Part shown: piece by piece, positions 1 to 13,800 of the stretch
Numbering within the stretch: the first letter of the stretch is position 1
How the letters are laid out: the number at the start of each line of letters is the position of its first letter
Assembly: GCA_009801015.1 (NCBI GenBank)
Contig: VHZZ01000258.1
Location: 152,845-204,715, forward strand
Source of the DNA: Silene noctiflora
Lineage: Eukaryota; Streptophyta; Magnoliopsida; Caryophyllales; Caryophyllaceae
DNA: 51,871 nucleotides
Direction of reading: 5' to 3'
Program-made: the position numbers and the translations under genes
Notes under the pieces: model-generated
Databases searched by the model: none
The model's input: only the letters and a program-made list of their open reading frames with translations
Told to the model about the DNA's origin: nothing

Positions 1-411
1 TAATATATTGTGGTCAATTAATAAATATCATCTTCCATTTTCAGCAAAAATATATTGTAGTCAATTAATATTGTCTGATTCCATTTATTAAAAAAATTAT
101 TATCTTAAAAATCAAGAAATTTAGAGATGTAATTTGTTAAATTTTTTAAAACAATTTAATATATTTTTTCCAAATTAACTTTCTAAAAAATATGAGGCAT
201 CTAAAGTACCTTTTATGTAACTCCATGTAGGTCAAATTTTCATAAAAATGAATTCTCAACTATTATAGGTGATTCAAAATTCGTCTTAATACAAAACTTT
301 ATAATAGTAGATTTATTAAACGTAAAAATGTTTAATGGCAACATTTTAATTACAACATTCTTTAACACAACCCTTTACAAATACCGTACTGTAGTACGAG
401 ATCTATACTAG
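1..411 (+). mobile_element. Probable Helitron 3' end (5' part not identified)
   Basis: The segment ends with a perfect short hairpin (CGTAC, loop TGTA, GTACG) followed about 10 bases later by CTAG and then T, which is the architecture of a plant Helitron 3' terminus. It resembles the three elements at 1195, 3756 and 5808, but its stem sequence differs. I could not find a matching TC-type 5' end, so the left boundary is only the window edge and may be wrong. The rest of the segment is AT-rich with no coding potential. Confidence 0.4.
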
Positions 412-1194
412 TATTTTAGTATATAGGGGGTTGAGAGCAAAATGAAAGTGAACGAGAATAGTTGAGCGGGAAAATGCTAGGTGTGTTAATCTTTTAGTAT
501 ATTGGGGATGTTTTTTTGAGTTTATATCACGAAGTATATTGGTTTATTTTTCGTTTTCAGGAAGTGGAATCTATTCCGTTTTGATGATTTAGTTATAATT
601 GCACCATTTTTATTTTGAGTATGTTTTTATTAGTAAATTGTCTTATTTTACTGGTGAAACCCGTCGCCTTGTTATGTTAAAAAAATGAAGCAATTCCACA
701 TAATCAATGACGATAATAGTAAATTGGCTACCCATTAATTTCATTAATTACAAAAACAAATATTTTCAAAAAGTAATTTGAGAAATTTTATTAGTAAATT
801 ATGACACGGGTGGTTGGTGGGTAAATGGGGGCGAGTATGAGTCTAGATTTTTACCCGGTGGGGCAGGTATAGATTTGGAAACTTGTACTTGATATGGGTG
901 GTGGGGCTGGTATGTGTATACATGAAAATTGCTTGGTAGGTACGGGTATAGGTAAACCCATATCTGCCACTGCGCTGCCCCAATCATTAGCTTCGTGTCA
1001 AAGAAAAACCTCGTTTACAATAAAATACATATGCTGTGACATTATTATCTTAATTAGTTTTGAAGTTTAATTTGAAATTATTTTTCACATTAAAATACAA
1101 GGGTAAGAAATGTAAAAACTAATGGATAAGCAATCTAAAATTTATAAATAACATAATAAAAAGTAAAATTCTATAAAATGAGTAAGGCACTGAA
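412..1194. other. AT-rich intergenic DNA, no gene seen
   Basis: This is AT-rich DNA with no open frame resembling a known protein. A stretch at about 800-990 is richer in G on the plus strand (repeated GGTGG, GGTA words). It opens a short minus-strand frame rich in Tyr and Pro, but nothing supports it as a gene. Confidence 0.5.
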
Positions 1195-1939
1195 TCCCCT
1201 ATTTACTAAAAGAATAGGTGAACTAACAAATTTTTCCTCCAAAAAACATCTTTTTAAATAAGGAAGTTATTGAAAATTTAATTGTATTCACTAATAAAGG
1301 GAAATTAATAATTTAAAAATGTATTTCATGATATAATTCTTTTCATTAAAATTAATTCTTTCCTCAAATTCTATAGTTTTCACTAAACACTAAACAATAT
1401 TATTTTATTAAAAGTATAAATAATATAAAACTATAAACTATTAAATCTTTTATTAATTAATGCTATTATTTGAGAATGACTTGACTCATACCATCCATGC
1501 TATTATTTGAGAAGGACTTGACTCATACCATCCATGCTATGTATAAACAAAATTATAAATTATTTTGATTACTTTTATAATAAAAAAAAATTGAAAGGAT
1601 TTATAAATTGGAATCACTAGCTTTGTGGTATAAAAATATTTTTTAAAAAAATATTTTAGCACATTACTCAATTCTCTTTGATTAATTTTCAGTTTTAATT
1701 TTTTTTTTCTCAAAACAAAATGCAATAACGAGAAAAATGAACAATTAATGAGATACCACTATTATTTTACAGTTCAATTTACTCAATTTTCTTGGTTATT
1801 GTTCAATTTTTTTTCTCATATAAAAATATAATAACATGAGATATGAAAAATTATTGAGGCGTTAATTTAGCATGATTAACTAATACAAAAATAAAAACAT
1901 TATAAATACCACGCATTCATTGCGCGGGATCTAAACTAG
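1195..1939 (+). mobile_element. Non-autonomous Helitron, copy 1
   Basis: The element starts with TCCCCTATTTACTAAAAG after a host A and ends with a GC-rich hairpin (CACGCA...TGCGCGG) followed by CTAG before a host T. This is the 5'-TC / hairpin / CTRR-3' structure, with insertion between A and T, that defines Helitrons. It shares its start, several internal words and its end with the elements at 3756-4287 and 5808-6520. It encodes no RepHel protein, so it would depend on an autonomous partner. A 37-bp unit inside it (1461-1497) is repeated in tandem at 1498-1534; the 5808 copy has one unit. Confidence 0.75.
1461..1534. repeat. 37-bp tandem duplication inside Helitron copy 1
   Basis: Two adjacent 37-bp units, each beginning TGCTATTATTTGAGAA, differ at one base. 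The equivalent part of the 5808 Helitron has one diverged unit, so the duplication probably arose in this copy or its recent parent. Confidence 0.8.
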
Positions 1940-2409
1940 TATACTAGTATAAACTTAAACAAACATAAAAATTAAATAGGAAGATACTTCGTATAAAAGA
2001 CGACAACCATGAAATAAAACAAAGTGCTAGAAAGTAGGCATCCCAAAAATTTTAGAAACACGGTCTCTCAATAGCTAGTTTTATCCAAAATTCGGGTCCT
2101 TGTAGTTTACTTTACTCCCCTGCTTGATCTCTCAAAACTAAACTTGATTATAATTCTCACATATTTTCTTCTAATAATAGAGCGTTCTTGAATTTCATGC
2201 ACAGAATGCTTACACTTTACACACTTACTGTACGCTTAGTAATTTTCATACAACGGGTAAGCTTTACCTAATCCTCAATTCACACCATTTTAACCTTAAA
2301 ACTCATACAAAATTGCTATAAAATGACATTTTTCACTTTGGAATTGAAACTCACAAAAAACAAATTCATTATACATTTTGAAAAAAACTAGGGCTAAAAA
2401 TTATACAAA
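1940..2409. other. Upstream region of the glycine-rich protein gene
   Basis: This is AT-rich DNA between a Helitron and the start codon at 2410. It probably contains the promoter and 5' leader of the glycine-rich protein gene. A good TATA box lies at 2317. I recognise no other regulatory element. Confidence 0.4.
2317..2324 (+). promoter_or_regulatory. Candidate TATA box for the glycine-rich protein gene
   Basis: TATAAAAT lies 93 bases before the ATG. With a start site about 30 bases downstream, this leaves a leader of about 60 bases, which is typical for a plant gene. There is no expression evidence. Confidence 0.4.
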
Positions 2410-2970
2410 ATGGGGATGAGATTATTCTTAGTTTTATGGATGTTCATGTTATGTAGCTTCTACCTTGAGCTTCATGGTGTTACCGGCATCAATGTCGAAA
2501 AAATATCAAGGGAGAAAGAGCTCTCTAGAATGCAAAAAAATGATGCAAAAATGCCAATGGAGGAAGAGCTCTCTAGAATGCAAAAAAATGATGCAAAAAT
2601 GCCAACTACTAAAACAAAAACCTACTTTGTTAAGCCTAATAGTTATGTAAGGGATCCAGATTCTGCATATGGGTCGGGTTATGGTGGTGGGTATGGTGGT
2701 GGAAGAGGTGGCGGCGGTGGGTTTGGTAATGGTGGTGGAGGTGGTGGGGGAGGAGGAGGATGTGGTGGTTGTGGAGGTCCTGATGGAGGGTTTGGAGGAG
2801 GTAGTGGTTCTGGGATGGGTAGTGGTGGTCATGGTTATGGAGGTGGTGGTGGAGGCGGTGGTGGGTATGGACCGGGATATGAGGGTTTTGGGTTAAGGAA
2901 TGATTTTAATAGGCCGGAGTCTGTGAGGGATAATATTGTTTCAAGGAAGATTATTAAGAATCATCACTAA
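2410..2970 (+). CDS. Secreted glycine-rich protein
   Basis: This single-exon frame encodes 186 residues. Residues 1-26 form a signal peptide, with a basic residue near the start, a hydrophobic core (LFLVLWMFMLC) and a small-residue end, so the product should enter the secretory pathway. Residues 34-66 are charged and contain a 16-residue unit (ELSRMQKNDAKMP plus linker) repeated in tandem. Residues about 87-160 are dominated by glycine, with scattered Tyr, Phe, Ser, His and a Cys-Gly-Gly-Cys motif. The C-terminal tail of about 25 residues is charged, Asn-rich and not glycine-rich. Plant glycine-rich proteins with signal peptides are generally structural cell-wall proteins, and that role is inferred here. 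The gene sits alone between Helitrons. The ATG was chosen because it directly precedes the signal peptide and follows a TATA box. Confidence 0.75.
   Translation: MGMRLFLVLWMFMLCSFYLELHGVTGINVEKISREKELSRMQKNDAKMPMEEELSRMQKNDAKMPTTKTKTYFVKPNSYVRDPDSAYGSGYGGGYGGGRGGGGGFGNGGGGGGGGGGCGGCGGPDGGFGGGSGSGMGSGGHGYGGGGGGGGGYGPGYEGFGLRNDFNRPESVRDNIVSRKIIKNHH
2518..2613 (+). repeat. 48-bp in-frame tandem duplication in the glycine-rich protein gene
   Basis: A 48-bp unit beginning GAGCTCTCTAGAATGC at 2518 is repeated from 2566, the second copy being nearly complete. It encodes two copies of ELSRMQKNDAKMP. Near-identity at the DNA level, including silent positions, shows the duplication is recent. Confidence 0.85.
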
Positions 2971-3001
2971 ATAAAAATAATTAAGTTGGATGGTGAATAA
3001 A
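2970..3001 (+). terminator. Candidate poly(A) signals of the glycine-rich protein gene
   Basis: AATAAA occurs at 2970 and again at 2996, directly after the stop codon, in AT-rich DNA. Plant poly(A) signals are loose, so this is only a plausible site. Confidence 0.25.
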
Positions 3002-3755
3002 ATTTGAATAAGAAGATTATTAGAAGGATTAAACATGCCTTTGTTTTTTTATATGAACTTATGATGAATTTGTTTCTTGGATTGTATTGAATTTTATATC
3101 GAGTTGTTGGACCAAATGAAAGTTTTTTTTTTAATGTTTATGATTACGATTCAAATTTGACATTGTTTAATTTACTAATAGAAATCAACATAGTCGGAAT
3201 TTGAAAGGTCTGGTTCTACAAGACCATTTGAGTCCCCATATAAAAAAAACTTAGTTTCTGTAACAATGTTACAAATAGTTCTCGAACCTAACATTCAGCT
3301 ACTAACAAAGAATAAATGATTGATTATAAGCCATGATTCTGAGAACATTTTAAACAGACTATTAGACGGCCTGGAAACCAACGAACATACATGGATAATA
3401 CTAGTACAATCAATAATCGTCGTTCAAAAAGACTTCAATCATGAAAGCGGAAAAATATACTTAACATTAAAGATCGGTGTAAAAGAGCTCTCATTTAGGC
3501 TCATATTTGACTATGTTGACTTTAAATTGTCCCGAATATATATGACTAAACTTTGATGAATTAGGTTATGAAATTCTAAATTGAACACTGAGCTTGAAAA
3601 ATCTTAAGGTAAAAATACTACAAATTGAAAGAAAGAGGAATATCTATAAATTATAATTAAGCTATCTTATGTTTATTTCATATACTAGTTAACTTTTTTC
3701 CAATTTTTTATATTGGATAAGTAATTTGGCATATATCTAGCCATATATAATGTCA
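3002..3755. other. Intergenic DNA, no supported gene
   Basis: This is AT-rich sequence after the glycine-rich protein gene. A 78-codon open frame at 3320-3556 matches no family I recognise and has no obvious codon bias, so I do not call it a gene. Confidence 0.5.
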
Positions 3756-4287
3756 TCCCCCTTACTATTAAGAGAATAAAAATTCTTAAAAGTTTTTCCT
3801 TCAAACTCCATCTACTTATATAAGGAAAGAAATGAGATTTTTCCATTAAACTATTATCTTTTTTTAAAGTATGATTTTTTCATTAAATTCTAAATTATAA
3901 TTATAATATTATAATCAAAATAAAATAAAATAAAAGGGGTATAAAATTATAAAATACAAAATTGCTAATTTTACTTAGAAATGACTTGATACATACTTAC
4001 ACTGTATAAAACAATAAAATAAACTAATATTATTAGTTTCGTGAAAAAACTTTATTAAGTTACTTTTAAGAAAAGTTATAAATTGAAATCATTAACTTTA
4101 TGATAAAAAAAATATCATCACATACTCAATTTTTTTTATTATTTTTACAGTTTTTTTTTTTTTTTTTTTTTTTTACAATAAGGTGAAATATGAAAATTTT
4201 AAGGTATAAATTTGTATTGAATAAGTAATAAGCTAAAAAGTAAAAACTCTATAAATACCGCACATTTATGCGCGGGATTTATACTAG
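3756..4287 (+). mobile_element. Non-autonomous Helitron, copy 2 (shorter)
   Basis: It starts TCCCCCTTACTATTAAGAG after a host A and ends with a CCGCACA...TGCGCGG hairpin, then CTAG before a host T. It is about 200 bp shorter than copies 1 and 3 and more diverged inside, but ends the same way (GCGCGGGATTTATACTAG). It is non-coding and contains a long poly-T run near 4149. Confidence 0.7.
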
Positions 4288-4799
4288 TTGAATATCAAAC
4301 ATGAGAAATTTAATGATGGATATTATGATTTTCTCAAGTATTTAAATTCTAGGTATGAAATTGAATGACAATAAATAAGCAAATAAAAAGAATATGATTT
4401 TTCATATATTGTAAAATATGAGTAAATAATTGGTCATAATAACAAAGATATATATATGCATGTGCCCATTGAACTCCTTATTTAAACCCATCCATGCAAC
4501 CAATTTTTAACATTCTAAATTTATCTAAACTTTGAATATTCACCAATAATTCATAACCATATTCTACCATTTGAGGTATTTGTTTTGTCTTATTTTCCTA
4601 CATTTTACTGTTTTTCTAACTTGATCTTGTAATTGTTTTAGCAATAAAAAGAAACCCATATTATTGTTCTATTATCATAAACAAGGTTATAATACAACTG
4701 ATTGTATAGTCTATAAATTGTCTTCATATATTATACCCGAATACGGTTATTTCAATCTCATTAATTTATATTTTTGTAAGGTTCATTTTTGAAGCAACA
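4288..4799. other. Upstream region and leader of the E2 gene
   Basis: This is AT-rich sequence before the E2 start codon. It has a run of TATATATA near 4450 and a pyrimidine-rich stretch from about 4575 that may be a leader or a 5'UTR intron. No confident promoter could be assigned. Confidence 0.35.
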
Positions 4800-6683
<1,884 letters not shown>

Positions 6684-7011
6684 ACATTGCTGTGGATGCT
6701 CAAACTCTAATTGTACTCTAATAGTACATGAAATAAGGATTAGACAATAAGATTATTAGTTCGTATTTTATGTAAGACGGTTTTATTAATAATACACAAA
6801 TTCTTAAATAAGACTGTATAGCTATTTACGAGTAATCTTAATGTGGGTGGATTTGGTCAGGAAGACGCGGAAATAGTTCTTCAAAATCTATTACGCTTTA
6901 CACAGATTGTATGACTTTGATCCGTCCCCATTTCATCAATAACAAAATTGGCTTCCGATTTCAATGAATTAAGATTCAGAGAACTTTACACAGGACTCAA
7001 AGTCGAAACCT
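6684..7011. other. Convergent 3' region between the E2 and CAS genes
   Basis: This contains the 3' untranslated sequence of the plus-strand E2 gene and, on the other strand, of CAS. A 'GTAAGACGGTTTTATTAATAA' word near 6770 belongs to the dispersed AAGACGG motif family seen elsewhere in the window. Confidence 0.4.
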
Positions 7012-9667
7012 TTACTTGGAACCTGGAAGCAATCCCCTGGTAGTTTGAACAGTAGAACTGATGGTGCCAGTGCGTCCAGGGATGATACGAGATGGCGTAA
7101 ATATCTCAGCAAATGACACATTGTATGAATCTGTCCCTAACTGGCTCTGCGACCAACCCTTGCCTCCTGAGAAACCATTTGACATGATCCAAGAGTTTTT
7201 GAATCCCAAACTTGTCAATGTCTTTGCTGCTATTTTTGCGTAGTCTGAATACCTGCACCGAAAAACATAGGCCCTGAATAAACTAGAATCATATAGACCT
7301 GTCTAAATCTGAACAAACCTGCGAACTCTCCTATACCCAATTCTTGAGGGCATGAAACCGTAAATTTAGGGGTTAGGGCCAGGTTTGAACCTAGTCAGAC
7401 CAAAATGACCCAACCAGATTCAGCCGACCCTTCAAAAGGGTCGAGAACCATGGGAATAATGGAGAGTTGGAAACAATTACGGACATCACAAGGCAGGGTA
7501 CTTATGTATAGCTTAAAAGTGACGACATACGAGTCCATTATCACAATGTTGGAGCCCTTATTTAGCCGCTTCAGAAATGATATCTTCAAAGCGACTATCT
7601 CAGCTTCTACCTTTTTCGTACTTTTCACTTGGTTTTTCAACTTGCTTGGTAATTCTTCAAGCCTGTAAATAATCAGCAAAGACAAACTGTGGTCAGACCA
7701 TTTCCTTGCAGGGTGAGGTCACTTCAAACTTCACATAAGCAATTTGAGAGCGCTTTTGCCGTCTATATTTCACACTTTTGCAGGTGTGTTAGTGGACGTT
7801 CTATACTCAGCTTTCAATGCTTGATGTCTTTAGTGTAAAGTGATCCACGAGGACAGTTTTGATATTCACAATTTTTGAACCTAGAATCAACTAAGCTAGC
7901 AGATCACTTTTGGTTTCAAATTTCAACCCCTTTAAGCCCGAGGTTATATGGAGGAACTCCAGCTTGGAGTTGCGTGGCCACATACTCCTTTCCTACGGTC
8001 CTGCAATACTATTTCTGTATGTTTTGATCTTTAAAAAAAACACCAAAAAAATCGTTGGTAAAATTTTCCTTACGGTATTGCAATGATCCGGCTTTTGACA
8101 CTTTGGGGAAGCTGAGGGATGCCGGCCTTGTTCTTATCTTTCTCTGACCGAATATCAATCAAATAATAGTTCTGTGTGCACACCATATCCAAGGTCTGTG
8201 CAGGTGTAAGTTCACCTGATTAGTGCAAAGTATGCATTAGTACTGTTAGAGTGTTAGCGAAGATGAAAAAGGATTATTAAGAGGCACTCCCACTCAAGAC
8301 GAGGCCAAAGACTCACAGGGTAGGAAGTACAGAACCTTTCCCCAATGTTAGCGAAGTGGAAAAAGTGGCATCTCAATAATTTAGTGAGAAAACGTCTTTC
8401 TCAATTTTTGCCTTCATCGGAAAACAGATAGACATAAACAATAGAGGGAAAACTGAAAGTTTTATGACAAAGGCAGTGCAACTTTCTCAGCAACCAAAAC
8501 AAGGAAAACCAGAATATTGACAAAATCAGTCATCCGAAATCATGCAGGAAGAATCAGAAATTTCTATATAAGCCAGTATGACACTAATGCACCAAATTAC
8601 AAATGGTTTAACAGTATTATAGTAAATCGAAAAATTGTGGTTTCACTACTTGCCTTTGTATCCACGAAAGTTGAATGTGATGAAAGACCATACTGAAGGA
8701 AGGATGAGGTATGCAAGGAACAATCCGGATGCAGTTTCAACAATCAGAGCAGGGTCTGAATTTGCGATGGTTTCGACTGTTGATGACGCTATAGGTCTTA
8801 CATCATCAATCACCCTACTGGTCTGTTCTGCAGCACTCGTTACTGTCTGTTACCACAAATGCATATTCTTATTTTCAGATTTGTCACATAAGCAAAACAT
8901 GACAGTATAGGAGTGTAACAACGCAGTCACTGATGTATGATAGCCGACAGTTTGTATCAAATATTAAATCATAGACAATATAAGAGTGTAACATAGCGGC
9001 TTCATCACGAATCAAGGTGAGCTATCTTAACAATATAACCAGTCTTGCAGTGTTAGTTGGCTCATAGCTAGAAACTAAAATAAAGAACTTTGAATACCTT
9101 AGCAGCATTAGTGACGGATTCAGTAGAAATACCAGAGCCCTGCATAGCTTCCTGAGCTTTCTTGGCAGCTTCAGAAATGACAGGAGAAGCAGCCTTCAAT
9201 GCCTCCTGTCCAGCCTGCTGTACATACGGCGCAGCAGCATCAATGCCAGGTTTTAAAGCTTCAGTTACAACCTGGAAAACCTGCTGCGTTTTCTCCAGAA
9301 CATCTGAACCCACTTGCTGCACTTGATCAATTGTCTGCTCCACCTGCAAATTCCAACAAAACATCACAATTTTATCGACTGCATATCAGCCAAAGTCTTA
9401 ATTATCACAGTTTTCGTCTGTGTAACATACTTGAGTGAGTGAGGAGACTAACTGATCTTTCGGAAGAGTAACAGCTTTCGCACTAAGCGGATTAGAGAAG
9501 AGGGTTAATAAAGATAGAGAAGTTGAGGTCGGAAAGACGAGAAGTTTAGCTGGTTTCAGCTGAATTTTAGAGTTGGAATTCGACAGACCAGTTTTGTTAG
9601 AAGAAGGAGATGATGGAAGTGACGGTTTGAAGGTGGAAGCAGCTCTGACAGTCATCTCCATTGCCAT
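7012..9667 (-). CDS. CAS: Calcium-sensing receptor, chloroplastic (CAS)
   Basis: The exons on the minus strand are 9431-9667, 9098-9343, 8654-8846, 8074-8215, 7531-7662 and 7012-7252 (1191 bp, 396 residues). CAS is a thylakoid membrane protein involved in chloroplast calcium signalling, stomatal closure and photo-acclimation. Residues 1 to about 65 are a Ser/Thr-rich plastid transit peptide with a hydrophobic segment. A long Ala/Gln-rich amphipathic region follows (VEQTIDQVQQVGSDV, then repeated AA..A motifs). One transmembrane helix lies near residues 193-216 (ALIVETASGLFLAYLILP). The stroma-facing rhodanese-like domain covers about 235-350 and ends in NGFSGGKGW. No catalytic Cys is seen in the rhodanese loop, as expected for this family. 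The tail is rich in Ser, Thr and Arg and resembles the phosphorylated C-terminus known in CAS. Intron 3 uses a GC donor. Length and order of parts match the family well. Confidence 0.95.
8648..8653 (-). other. GC-AG 5' splice site, CAS intron 3
   Basis: On the minus strand the exon ends ...TACAAAG and the intron starts GCAAGT. This is the consensus for the rare GC-AG class (AG|GCAAGT), and the codon phase with the next exon (AAA G|GT GAA) agrees. No GT nearby would keep the frame. Confidence 0.85.
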
Positions 9668-10852
9668 CTCTTCTCTTGAACTCAGAAGAGAATGACAAGA
9701 GATGCAGTGGACTGACTGCTGCAGAATGTTTCAGTGATCAGTTTAATTCTGGTTTCAGAAAAAGCTTGTTTTTCTGATGGGAATTGAATGGCTCTAGTTT
9801 TAAAACAGGTTCCTGCCAAAAAAAATACATTAAAGTGGAACTTGAAAATAGCCATTGGTTGTTATAATGCCATCTGGCATTGAGATTTTGCATTTTGGAT
9901 TGATCTGAAAACAATTTTCTATTGGTTAATAGATAACTGAGAAATGCTATAGACAGTGTCTTTCAGGTTTCTCCGATATTCTAGCATATAGGATTGATAG
10001 TGACGCGTCTACAGACTCTACACTCTATAGTATAACAGCCATAGAGGTTGAGAGAACTAGGGCCTCGTTCTTGAGAGGATTAAAATGATTTGAATTGAAC
10101 TGAAATTATTACCAAAATAACAAGACTAAGAAGATTTCGGCGGTAATGTGAAATGGGCTGATGAGGTTAGTTTTTTCTGTGGTATTCCGGAATGTGGTGG
10201 GGTGATTCAAAGTAAGTGGACAACCAGTAGCTTCGTTAGAGAGGGGACAACTCTTACTGAACTCAACAAGTCTGACCCGAGATCCAAAATTGTACAACCT
10301 GAATACAACCCAAAACCCCAATTGAACTATAACCCAACCAGAACCTTGATTGCCCAATGGTAAACCCACCGAAAATGACCCAACCTAGAACCATCCAGCC
10401 CGTAATTGATCCAATGGAGAATGATCCAAAGTGCCCCGAAACAGTTAAATATTAAGTCATACAAAATAAAAAGTAATTTTATAGCACGGTTAACCTTCTT
10501 CTCTACTCCCCTTAACGCTAATTGCTAAAGTCGTTTCTCCAATGACCCGACCCAAACAAAGGCCAAGGAAAATATTTGCCCAACAAATGAGTCGATGTTT
10601 ACACTAGACTACAAATGTCTAGGAGTACGAAGAACATGAGTTGCTTAGATTACACCAACTTTCTCACCAAAACTCAGATAGTCGAAATCTGTGTTACTCT
10701 ATGTCGTATGATTCTTCTTTCTTCAGGGGAAAGATATGGTGAGTGCCTACGAGTGCGTCTACTTCACAAGTGCTTCCTATCACCTCCAGATGAACATCAC
10801 CTTCAAAATTGCTTCGTGTTTTAAATGGCATGAGCTTCATCACACCGGAAAA
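9668..10852. other. CAS promoter region and 3' end of the TcdA-like gene, with repeat DNA
   Basis: The first several hundred bases after 9668 should hold the CAS promoter and leader (read on the minus strand), but I see no clear TATA box or light-response element. From about 10060 the sequence turns into degenerate repeat DNA: a GGGCCTCGTTCTT start resembling the repeat at 51735, then words like AACCCAA and GACCCGA. No coding region is supported. Confidence 0.45.
10060..10450. repeat. Degenerate dispersed repeat with ACCCGA/AACCCAA words
   Basis: The segment starts GGGCCTCGTTCTTGAGAGG and ATTTGAATTGAACTGAAATT, which looks like the terminal part of a small transposon. It continues into CA/AC-rich degenerate DNA with repeated words such as CCCAACC and GACCC. 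The short open frames here have repetitive composition and are not genes. The boundaries are approximate. Confidence 0.4.
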
Positions 10853-13800
10853 CTACAAGGCATAGTCGAAACTGGCTCGCTTGAGAACATCCGATACTCT
10901 TTGGAAAAACTCAGGTTCCTTCTCTCTTATCTCATCAAGTGTCAATGATTCATGTTCATCAACCTGCAAAAAATGATGTAGCACAATGACAGATTGAAAG
11001 AAAACGGATGAAGAGGAAGGCCACACGCAGCAGAACAATGTATAACGATATGGGGTCCTATGGTACTGGAAAACAAAATTTTAATTACCACTCAACCACC
11101 GTCTGAAATTTCAATTACCACTCAACTACCCTCGTAAATTCCAGGCTTGATAACACTTCGATACTTGATAGGTTTCTTCGTAAAATACTAAAATTCAATT
11201 ACCACTCAACCTTCCTTGTAGGTGACCTTTAAATATTAGTCGGTTTCTGCATTTTCAGACATCTTACATTCTTACCAAACAAGCTCTGAGTTCATTCCTT
11301 GACAGTGAAAAAAGAGGACAGAATGCTGAGAATTGAGACCAAAAATACTAGGAAGTTTTCCAAAGATGCATCTTTTAACCTAAATTTACCTTCAACAAGC
11401 GCTCACCAAAAACAAGCCAGAGACGTATGAAGGAACATACTACATACCTCATCAAACTTCAAAAGAATCAAGTTTGTGACAGATGCAGGCTTTCTGCGAT
11501 CCCACCTAAACATAGACGGAATAGTAATAACAAGCAATGTTAGAAATAAATTGGAAGTTTGCAGAACAGTGAAAGCAGTTGTATCTATTCAGATTCTTTC
11601 AGATGTTTCTCCTCTTTTCTTATCAATGTAATTTATTTGGTCCTTGATATGATTAGTCATTACTGGTAAAGTTTATCAGTTTTGTTCCTGGACAATACAA
11701 AATGACTCAAAAACCACCAAACATTTGAGATTATCGGTAAACACTCATGTAGTCCTGTGACATATAACCATAGTACTATCAATATGAAGATTGTGCACTA
11801 CAGTGTGAAGGCAGTCTAAAGCTGTTTGTATAAAGCTGTTTGTTGGATACCTACCTTACGAGCATTAATTCGTTAATTGATCGCCACATTGCACGTCCCA
11901 CATCTTTAATAGATTGATCTTTGGCACTCCGACCACGCCACAGCTCCTTTGTCACATACATCACTTCTTCAACATCTACCTTAACGCACAAAGAAAGACA
12001 GGTGAAGTGTGATTCATGCAGTTTTCATTATTGCAGGAACTTCATGGCTCGCATAAATGCAAAGTTAAAACTGAGAATTACAAGAATTATATGCAAGAGA
12101 AGAGAATTACAAGTTCATGACTGCACGCATAAATGCTCCAATAATGAAATGAAATGCAATACAACATCATCACCATAGTGCCGTAAAGGCTCCCCAAAAG
12201 GCGGATTGGCAGAGAGTGTTGTATTCAAACAATCTTCTTACTTACATTCTTATAATACATTGTGTCGATAATTATGACTTACACTAGACGTTTCCGAGAC
12301 TTTCATCACGCAACAGTGTGTTCCAAACTCGAGTTTAGTGGGGGTAATATCTCACTAAGTAGCACTAGTCAGCAATTTGATCTAAGCTTGCATTATTGTC
12401 TCAAAAATAGGCAATGGTCATGATTTAGCTCAAAGGAGGTTCAGAGAAGCAGACCGTGGCCGGTGGCACTACGGACTCAAATAAAGCTCAAAGGAGTGGA
12501 CATGCCACTATGGATCCATTTGACTCCATTCAGTTCATTATTTTCAATTGAGGATCATATAGGAAAAGACCACTACGATGAATAAAGCAAGCAAGTGACC
12601 AATAATTTAGAACAAGCCCAGAGGGAAATGCCACCTCTTTTTTTTATCAAAGAATATATTTCCTCCCAAGTATAATTTATTTCTTCAACAACTTCTATTT
12701 AATGGACTGTCGGAGACTCCAGCAGAGAATGGAAATGAGATTCTTGATAAAAACAGCCATACCTGTACTTCATTGGCAGTGCCATACACCAATTCCTCGT
12801 GCTCAATTAAACGTTGATGAAGGATCCGATAATGTTCCATATCAAAACTTACAACCGGCTCATTCTCAACCTGCAGTCCTCCTAGTTTTGTGACAACATA
12901 GGAGGCCATAATCTGTCCGAAAATTGCAGGGACAGATCCCAAAACAGGTATTATGCGGACCCTAAATCCTGGTACAACCTGACATTAACACTGAATGTCA
13001 GGAGATCATGATGAAATCACACAGACCATTAGAACAACAATTAGCAAACATGAGAAGAGATAAATCCCCCCCAGTCACAAACAAAAGCTGTGATTTATCA
13101 CACGTATAAGACAACATCGTATTATGACCTCCGGAATCAGTTATGTTATGCTCAGTTGTGAAGAAACACAATCCTTCTTCTTATGGTTAGTAAATACATG
13201 CCTAGTCACATCCACCTTGCATCTTAAGTATAGACAGATAACGGGGAAAAATGATATGTCGGCAAATCAGGGAAAAATGAGGTTGAGACTTGGAAAGAAT
13301 AATTTGTTGAAATTCTGTGAGAGTTCCACATTCATCAATAGAAACATTGGTTACAGAAAATGCTTCCAAATAATAAGTTACTATTTCTTTTTCTCAAGTA
13401 TATATTAGAATTGATTGCTTACATTGTAATTGACACTATGAACAAGGGGTCAAAATTCAAAAGTCATACCTGGTAATCTGTAGGATTTTCTTCTTCTCCA
13501 CTCAGACCTTTAAAAGGAAGCAGCTTGACTTTTGGTTTCTCCAATGAAAAAACCACTGGGATTCCCCCTTCAATGCCATGGTCTCTCTTCAACCGCTGTC
13601 TAACCTGGAGAAGATAAATTAACTGTGCTTTCAATATCATGAACCTAGAGAGCAATTAAACTATGTGGACCTCTAAATCAGCATTTTTACGTTAGCTGAC
13701 AACATATTCCTTAGTTTCGCAATAAAATACCAATATAGTCGGACATCATTTATAGGTTTTGTCTAGTGTACGTTAGTTCTGTTCAATGATAATTGATTGG

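Noticed and set aside
799-987. Tyr/Pro-rich minus-strand frame
   Set aside because: It is composed of short repeated words typical of degenerate simple-repeat DNA; no extensin-type SPPPP motif or signal peptide is seen.
3320-3556. 78-codon plus-strand open frame
   Set aside because: No family similarity, AT-rich composition and no promoter or neighbour support; chance frame in intergenic DNA.
7061-7243. Plus-strand open frame in the CAS 3' exon
   Set aside because: It is the antisense shadow of CAS exon 6, which matches the family on the minus strand.
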